Origin: Erythrobacter sp. WG
GTDB lineage: Bacteria > Pseudomonadota > Alphaproteobacteria > Sphingomonadales > Sphingomonadaceae
NCBI RefSeq assembly: GCF_026586795.1
Contig: NZ_JAPFGY010000009.1
Span: 39,270-103,269 of the forward strand
Reading direction: 5' to 3'
Length of the DNA: 64,000 nucleotides
Made by a program: the position numbers and the translations under genes. Shown piece by piece: positions 59,783 through 64,000 of the stretch. Positions within the stretch are counted from its first letter, which is position 1; every line of letters begins with the position of its first letter. A model generated the notes under the pieces. That model made no database searches. It worked only from the letters and a program-made list of their open reading frames with translations, and was not told the DNA's origin.

Positions 59783-60502
59783 TCACGCGAGCGGAGGCGG
59801 AAGGCGGAAGAGACGGGCGAAGCGGACCGCCAGCGCGCTGTCGCCGGTGATCGCGAGGCCGCTGTCCTGCGCCAGCGTCCACCACGGCACGCCCGCATAG
59901 ATCCCGGCGGCGATCACATCGGCACTGGGCGCGCGGAACACCGCGTCGGCGTCGTCCGCGCCGGCGCGGCGGATCGGCAGCTCGCGTGCCTGCGGCTCGG
60001 CGAGGAAGCTCTCCGCACCGATCACGAAGCCGATCCGCTTGCCGGTAAAGGGCGCGAGGCCGTCACGGTCGAGCATGGTGCGCAAGCTGAGCATCAGCGA
60101 CACCGCCGAAAGCGGCAGGCGCGGATCATGGGCGCGCGACTGCGCCGCCCAGCGCCCCAGCTCCTGGATCAGCGGCTCGGCGGCGAGGCCCCAGGGGGTG
60201 AGGGCATAGACCTGCGCCTTGCCCGGCGGGGGCAGGATGCGCCGCTCGACCACACCCGCCGCCTCGAGCGCGGCGAGCCGCTCGGTCAGCACCTTGGCGC
60301 TGATGCCGGGAAGGGCGCTGCGCAGGTCGGAGAAGCGCCGGGCCCCGAGCATCAGCTCGCGCACCACCAAGAGCGCCCAGCGCTCGCCGATCACCTCGAG
60401 TCCGAAGGCGGTGCCGCAGGCATCGTTATACCACCGACCGTGGCCGACGGCGGGAGCCGCGCCTCGGCTCGTCTCGTTTTTGGTTTCCTTTGGTAACTCC
60501 AT
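59783..60502 (-). CDS. HxlR-family transcriptional regulator
   Basis: A 239-residue regulator. The winged-helix HxlR domain (about 25-125) contains CGTAFGLEVIGERWALLVV, FSDLRSALPGISAKVLTERL and AGVVERRILPPPGKAQVYAL. Its single Cys near the start of the domain could sense electrophiles, as in YodB-type repressors. The C-terminal 110 residues are an extra domain often found in this subgroup. It is divergent from a four-gene operon, and an inverted repeat lies over its own start codon. Confidence 0.9.
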   Translation of the reverse strand: MELPKETKNETSRGAAPAVGHGRWYNDACGTAFGLEVIGERWALLVVRELMLGARRFSDLRSALPGISAKVLTERLAALEAAGVVERRILPPPGKAQVYALTPWGLAAEPLIQELGRWAAQSRAHDPRLPLSAVSLMLSLRTMLDRDGLAPFTGKRIGFVIGAESFLAEPQARELPIRRAGADDADAVFRAPSADVIAAGIYAGVPWWTLAQDSGLAITGDSALAVRFARLFRLPPPLA

Positions 60503-60519
60503 AGTTGACGAAAGTAACC
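60492..60519. promoter_or_regulatory. Candidate HxlR operator
   Basis: GGTAACT and AGTAACC in inverted orientation (one mismatch) separated by 14 bases, covering the HxlR start codon. It is suited to autoregulation and control of the divergent operon. Confidence 0.4.
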
Positions 60520-60587
60520 CCCGGGCGGACAAGGCGCAAGGGGACGAGTCGCGCGACAATCGACCGTCCGAGGAGAGGAGAACACCC

Positions 60588-60956
60588 ATGTATATCGACG
60601 GCTTCGTCATTCCCGTGCCGGCAGGAAACCGGCAGGCCTTCATCGATCATGCCACCAACGCGGACAGCGTGTTCATCGAGATGGGCGCCCTGCGCGTTGT
60701 CGAGTGCTGGGGCGACGAGATCCCCGACGGCAAGGTCACCGACTTCCGCCGCGCGGTCGATGCCCAGGAGGGCGAGAGCGTCGCCTTCAGCTGGATCGAA
60801 TGGCCCGACAAGGCGACCCGCGATGCAGCCTTCGCCAAGATGATGGCCGAGGATTTCGACGACCCGCGCATGGACCAAGCGAAGAACGCCATGCCCTTCG
60901 ACGGCAAGCGGATGATCTTCGGCGGCTTCGTGCCGGTTGTGGACATCGGGCAATGA
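60588..60956 (+). CDS. DUF1428 family protein
   Basis: A 122-residue protein with the DUF1428 pattern: MYIDGFVIPVPAGNR, ALRVVECWGDEIPDGK, FSWIEWPDKATRDAA and the C-terminal MPFDGKRMIFGGF. It has a dimeric alpha-beta-barrel-like fold and unknown function. ATG 60588 follows AGGAGAGGAG. It is the first gene of a tightly coupled plus-strand operon and is divergent from the HxlR gene. Confidence 0.92.
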   Translation: MYIDGFVIPVPAGNRQAFIDHATNADSVFIEMGALRVVECWGDEIPDGKVTDFRRAVDAQEGESVAFSWIEWPDKATRDAAFAKMMAEDFDDPRMDQAKNAMPFDGKRMIFGGFVPVVDIGQ

Positions 60957-61786
60957 GCGCCGCCGCCCCCGCGCCCGCCGACATTGCGGACGCCCCGCCC
61001 CGCCACGGCGATTTCACCTGGTACGAGCTCCTGACGCCCGACCCCGCCGCCGCCGAGGCCTTCTACGGTCCGCTCGTCGGCTGGTACTTCGCGACCGGCG
61101 ACGCCGTGAACCACGGCTATCGCATGGTCCTTGCCGGCGGCGAGCCCATCGGCGGGGTCCTTGCCTTGACCGAAGGCATGGCGGCGAAGGGGGCGCGGCC
61201 CGTCTGGATCGGCTATGTGCAGGTCGACCGCCTCGCCACTGCGATCGATGCGCTTCGGGCGGGCGGGGGCCGGGTGCTGATGGAAGGCCTCGCCATCCCC
61301 GGGGTCGGCCCCTTCGCGATGGTCGCCGATCCTCAAGGCGCGCCCCTCTACCTCATCGAGGACCGCTCGGGCCGCCCGGCGCGCGCCTTCTCGAAATACA
61401 CGCCCACCCCCGGCACCTGCGCCTGGAACGAGCTTGCCGCGACCGATCCGGATGCGGCCATTGCCTTCTACACCGGCCTGTTCGGCTGGCGGCAGGAAGG
61501 CGCGATGCCGATGGGCGAGCACGGCAGCTACCGCTTCCTCGTCCACGGCGACCACGCGGTCGGCGCTGCGATGGCCTGCAACGACGTCACCGGGCAGAGC
61601 GGCTGGCTGTTCTACTTCCGGGTGCCCGACATCGATGCCGCCGTCGCGCAGCTTGCCGCGAGCGGGGGAACGCTCGTCGAGGACCCGGGCGAGATCCCCG
61701 GCGGGGACTTCTCGCTGGTGGCGCGCGATCCGCAGGGCGCACTGTTCGGTCTCGTCGGGGCGCGGCTCACGCGAGGGAGGCAGTGA
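60953..61786 (+). CDS. Tandem VOC-domain protein
   Basis: A 277-residue protein with two VOC modules. The first half has FTWYELLTPDPAAAEAFY and the second has CAWNELAATDPDAAIAFYTG, each ending in a DPQGA strand. The fold resembles two-domain hydroxylase/glyoxalase-like proteins, and the substrate is unknown. It overlaps the DUF1428 stop by 4 bases and the next gene by 1. Confidence 0.9.
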   Translation: MSAAAPAPADIADAPPRHGDFTWYELLTPDPAAAEAFYGPLVGWYFATGDAVNHGYRMVLAGGEPIGGVLALTEGMAAKGARPVWIGYVQVDRLATAIDALRAGGGRVLMEGLAIPGVGPFAMVADPQGAPLYLIEDRSGRPARAFSKYTPTPGTCAWNELAATDPDAAIAFYTGLFGWRQEGAMPMGEHGSYRFLVHGDHAVGAAMACNDVTGQSGWLFYFRVPDIDAAVAQLAASGGTLVEDPGEIPGGDFSLVARDPQGALFGLVGARLTRGRQ

Positions 61787-62265
61787 TGCACAAGAACACC
61801 ATCTGCCTGTGGTACGACGGCGCTGCCGAGGACGCTGCGTGCTTCTATGCCGGGGTCTTCCCCGACAGCCGGGTCGAGGCCGTCCACCGCGCGCCGACCG
61901 ATTTTCCCGGCGGCAAGGCGGGCGACGTGCTGACCGTCCAGTTCACCGTGCTCGGCATCCCCTGCCTCGGCCTCAACGGCGGGCCGATCTTCCCGCACAC
62001 CGAGGCCTTCAGCTTCCAAGTGACGACCGAGGACCAGGCCGAGACCGACCGCTACTGGGACGCGATCGTCGGCAATGGCGGCGCGGAGAGCGCCTGCGGC
62101 TGGTGCAAGGACCGCTGGGGGCTCAACTGGCAGATCACCCCGCGCACCCTCACTGAGGCGCTGGCGGCGGGCGGCGACGAAGCTGCGCGCGCCTTTGCGG
62201 TGATGATGACCATGACGAGGATCGATGTCGCCGCGATCGACGCCGCACGGAAGGGAGAAGCCTGA
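61786..62265 (+). CDS. PhnB-like VOC protein (3-demethylubiquinone-methyltransferase-like)
   Basis: A 159-residue single VOC/PhnB domain: ICLWYDGAAEDAACFYAGVF, LTVQFTVLGIPCLGLNGGP and WCKDRWGLNWQITPRTL. This is the group often labelled 3-demethylubiquinone-9 3-methyltransferase-like, though no methyltransferase motif is present. It is coupled at both ends (TGATG upstream, TGATG downstream). Confidence 0.9.
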   Translation: MHKNTICLWYDGAAEDAACFYAGVFPDSRVEAVHRAPTDFPGGKAGDVLTVQFTVLGIPCLGLNGGPIFPHTEAFSFQVTTEDQAETDRYWDAIVGNGGAESACGWCKDRWGLNWQITPRTLTEALAAGGDEAARAFAVMMTMTRIDVAAIDAARKGEA

Positions 62266-62936
62266 TGCGCAGGATCAACGCCGCCGCCTTCGTCTCGCTC
62301 GACGGCGTCATGCAGGCCCCCGGCGGGCCGAGCGAGGACCCGACCGGCGGCTTCGATGCTGGGGGCTGGGTGTTTGGCGCTTGGGACCCGGGGGTCGAGG
62401 AGGAACTCGGCCGCATCTTCGGCCGTCCCTATGACCTGCTGCTGGGGCGGCGCACCTACGACATCTTCGCCGCCTACTGGCCCTATGTCGCAGGCGAGGA
62501 AGCGGCGATGGGAGAGGCGTTCACGCAGGCGGGAAAATATGTCCTCTCGCGCGGAACACCGCAGCTCGACTGGGCGAACAGCCATCACCTGCGCGGGATC
62601 GCGGAGGTCGCCGCCTTGAAGGAGACCGACGGGCCGGACCTGCTGATCCAGGGTTCGAGCACGCTCTACCCGCCGCTGCTTGCGGCGGGGCTGATCGACC
62701 GGCTGACGCTGATGATCTACCCGCTGGTGCTCGGGCCGGGCAAGCGCCTGTTCGGCGAGGGCACGGGCCCGGGCCGGCTGGAGCCGCTCGAACAGCGGGT
62801 CACGGCGCAGGGCACGATCATCGCCACCTATGGACCCGGCGGCCCCTTGCCCGCCGTCGATCCCTCGGCGCACCCGCCCAGCACCAGCGAACGCGAGGCG
62901 GCCCGCCAGTGCGCGATGGCAAACGGGCTCTGGTGA
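62265..62936 (+). CDS. RibD C-terminal/dihydrofolate-reductase-like protein
   Basis: A 223-residue NADPH-binding-fold protein: INAAAFVSLDGVMQAPGG, LLLGRRTYDIFAAYWP, LLIQGSSTLYPPLLAAGLID and LTLMIYPLVLGPGKRLF. These match the RibD-C/YyaP group, not true DHFR. The C-terminus has an extra 40 residues with TSEREAARQ. It is the last gene of the HxlR-linked operon; a stem-loop (about 62950-62972) follows. Confidence 0.9.
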   Translation: MRRINAAAFVSLDGVMQAPGGPSEDPTGGFDAGGWVFGAWDPGVEEELGRIFGRPYDLLLGRRTYDIFAAYWPYVAGEEAAMGEAFTQAGKYVLSRGTPQLDWANSHHLRGIAEVAALKETDGPDLLIQGSSTLYPPLLAAGLIDRLTLMIYPLVLGPGKRLFGEGTGPGRLEPLEQRVTAQGTIIATYGPGGPLPAVDPSAHPPSTSEREAARQCAMANGLW

Positions 62937-62949
62937 CGGAGGTGCCTGT

Positions 62950-62972
62950 GCGGCGTCGGTGATGCCGCACGG
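62950..62972 (+). terminator. Stem-loop after the HxlR-linked operon
   Basis: Arms GTGCGGC / GCCGCAC with a 9-base loop; no T-tract. Confidence 0.45.
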
Positions 62973-63094
62973 CCAAATGGCTCTTGAAAATCCTAACCTG
63001 GGTTACGATCTGCACTGGAGGTCGTCGGGGAGGCATCGTACCTGTCCGGCGTAACGCCTGAAAGTATTGGGCTCCTCTTTCCGGGCACGGGTGC

Positions 63095-63913
63095 ATGGCG
63101 ACTATCGGGACTGTCTTGATCCTGGCGGGCAAACGGCCCGACCGGCGCGACCCGCTCGAAGAGGCGCTGGGGATCGCGCACAAGTGCATGACGCCGGTGC
63201 TGGGCCGCGCGGCGATCGCCTATGTCGCCGAGACGTTGGCGCACGCCTTGCCGACTGCGCGCATCCTCGTGGCGATCGAACAGGAAGACGTGCTGTGGCG
63301 CGACCCGACCTTGGTGCGGCTGCGCGCTTCGGGCCGCCTCGAGACCCTGCCCGCGCGCCGCACGCTGCTCGGCAGCGTGCTCGCCGCAGCCGAGATGGCG
63401 AGTTTCCCGCTGCTCGTCACCACCGCCGACAACGTGCTTCTGACCGAAGACGCGATCCTCGCCATGGATGCGGCCGGTTCGGGCGCGGCCCACGCTCTCG
63501 TCGCGCTTGCCCCGCGCGAGGCGATCCTTGCGGCGCATCCGGGCGGCAAGGGCCGCTATTACGAGTTCCGGGACGGCGCCTTCTCGAACTGCAACCTGTT
63601 CTGGCTGCGGGACCGCGCAGCGCTGCGCGCTGCCGAGCCTTTCGCCACCGGCGGGCAGTTCTTGAAGACCAAGGGCCGGATACTCAAGGCCTTCGGGCCG
63701 CTCAACGCGCTGCTCTTCGCCACCCGCCTCCTGAGCCTGCGGGCGATGTTCGCCAGTGTCTCGCGCCGCCTCGGTGTGAAGGTGGAACCGCTCGTCCTTG
63801 CCGACGGACGCCTTGCGATCGACGTCGACGACGTGAAGTCGCTCGGCATGGTCGAGGAGATCCTCCAGCGCGCCGCGCCGATCGCAGAACCCCGGCGCGC
63901 GGCGGTGCGCTGA
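63095..63913 (+). CDS. MobA-like nucleotidyltransferase
   Basis: A 272-residue NTP-transferase-3-type protein. The N-terminal nucleotide loop is VLILAGKRPDRRDPLEEALG, with HKCMTPVLGRAAIAYVAETL and the metal Asp in LLVTTADNVLL. YEFRDGAFSNCNLFWLR and KSLGMVEEIL follow. It is longer than MobA, and the nucleotide and acceptor are unknown; such proteins also occur in phospholipid or glycan synthesis clusters. The ribosome site is weak. Confidence 0.82.
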   Translation: MATIGTVLILAGKRPDRRDPLEEALGIAHKCMTPVLGRAAIAYVAETLAHALPTARILVAIEQEDVLWRDPTLVRLRASGRLETLPARRTLLGSVLAAAEMASFPLLVTTADNVLLTEDAILAMDAAGSGAAHALVALAPREAILAAHPGGKGRYYEFRDGAFSNCNLFWLRDRAALRAAEPFATGGQFLKTKGRILKAFGPLNALLFATRLLSLRAMFASVSRRLGVKVEPLVLADGRLAIDVDDVKSLGMVEEILQRAAPIAEPRRAAVR

Positions 63914-63960
63914 GGCAGGCCCTGTGCGCGCGGCGGCGCGTTGACACAGGCCCTGCGCGG

Positions 63961-64000
63961 CTAGCTGCGCGCCCGCACCCGGCGCTCGCCCCACCACAGC
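63961..64000 (-). CDS. C-terminal fragment of a gene cut by the window edge
   Basis: A minus-strand frame ending LWWGERRVRARS with TAG at 63961-63963 and open to the window edge. The Trp/Arg tail looks like the end of a membrane protein, but 12 residues are too few to name it. Confidence 0.35.
   Translation of the reverse strand, partial: LWWGERRVRARS

Noticed and set aside
1..64000. rRNA, tRNA, insertion sequences or prophage genes
   Set aside because: None seen: no tRNA cloverleaf with CCA end, no transposase or integrase motif in any frame read.

Overview
The window is about 64 kb of GC-rich chromosomal DNA packed with short-spaced genes, many overlapping by 4 bases (ATGA or GTGA). Gene content points to an alphaproteobacterium, most likely order Sphingomonadales and perhaps family Erythrobacteraceae. 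The grounds are the block dnaA-rpsT-mutM / ubiE-ubiB-coaBC-dut, HWE-type histidine kinases, an EcfG-like sigma factor, FAT-GUY-like receivers, and small palindromic repeats of the kind scattered through sphingomonad genomes. The taxonomy is inference; no rRNA or tRNA gene was seen. There is no CRISPR array, prophage or insertion sequence.

Left part (1-12.6 kb): the end of yidC and engB, an HWE kinase facing a lone receiver, a VOC protein, a GST and an S1/P1 nuclease, a LysE exporter with a cupin, dapE, a dicarboxylate/glutamate symporter, a DUF1643 protein, an unknown Gly/Ala-rich repeat protein, a small lipoprotein, nth, and a lower-GC Mrr-type restriction gene that looks acquired.

Housekeeping core (12.6-34.2 kb): dapB, a sirtuin, a ThiF/MoeB-type E1 enzyme with a DUF983 protein, dnaA, rpsT, mutM, ubiE, ubiB, a membrane protein, coaBC with a very long linker, dut, an alpha/beta hydrolase, a DUF4136 lipoprotein, trpS-murJ, secB, a Tim44-domain protein, mltA, an Smr protein and two glycosyltransferases.

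Stress and accessory region (35-60 kb): GlsB/YeaQ-type membrane protein, EcfG-like ECF sigma factor, DUF4142 lipoprotein, antiporter-otsB-otsA, a hemerythrin-like protein, a FUS-like low-complexity protein, two Crp/Fnr regulators, a four-PAS HWE kinase with receiver, Ku-LigD with a PncC-type amidase, a glycosyltransferase-UDP-galactopyranose mutase fusion with a glycoside hydrolase, manganese catalase, a ZIP transporter, an SDR, a SemiSWEET and a PRC-barrel gene interrupted by an in-frame TAG. Five intergenic copies of a 10-base motif (CCTATGTKAR) lie in this region. A consensus EcfG promoter (GGAAC-N16-CGTT) precedes the first Crp/Fnr gene. Read together, this is a general-stress block: sensing, regulation, osmoprotection, oxidant removal and double-strand-break repair.

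Right end (59.8-64 kb): an HxlR repressor divergent from four coupled genes (DUF1428, two VOC-type genes, a RibD-C-type reductase), then a MobA-like nucleotidyltransferase and the tail of one more gene.

Most unusual items: the FUS-like protein, the shared intergenic motif, the nonsense-split PRC-barrel gene, and palindromic repeats inserted in frame in the linkers of LigD and the Smr protein.
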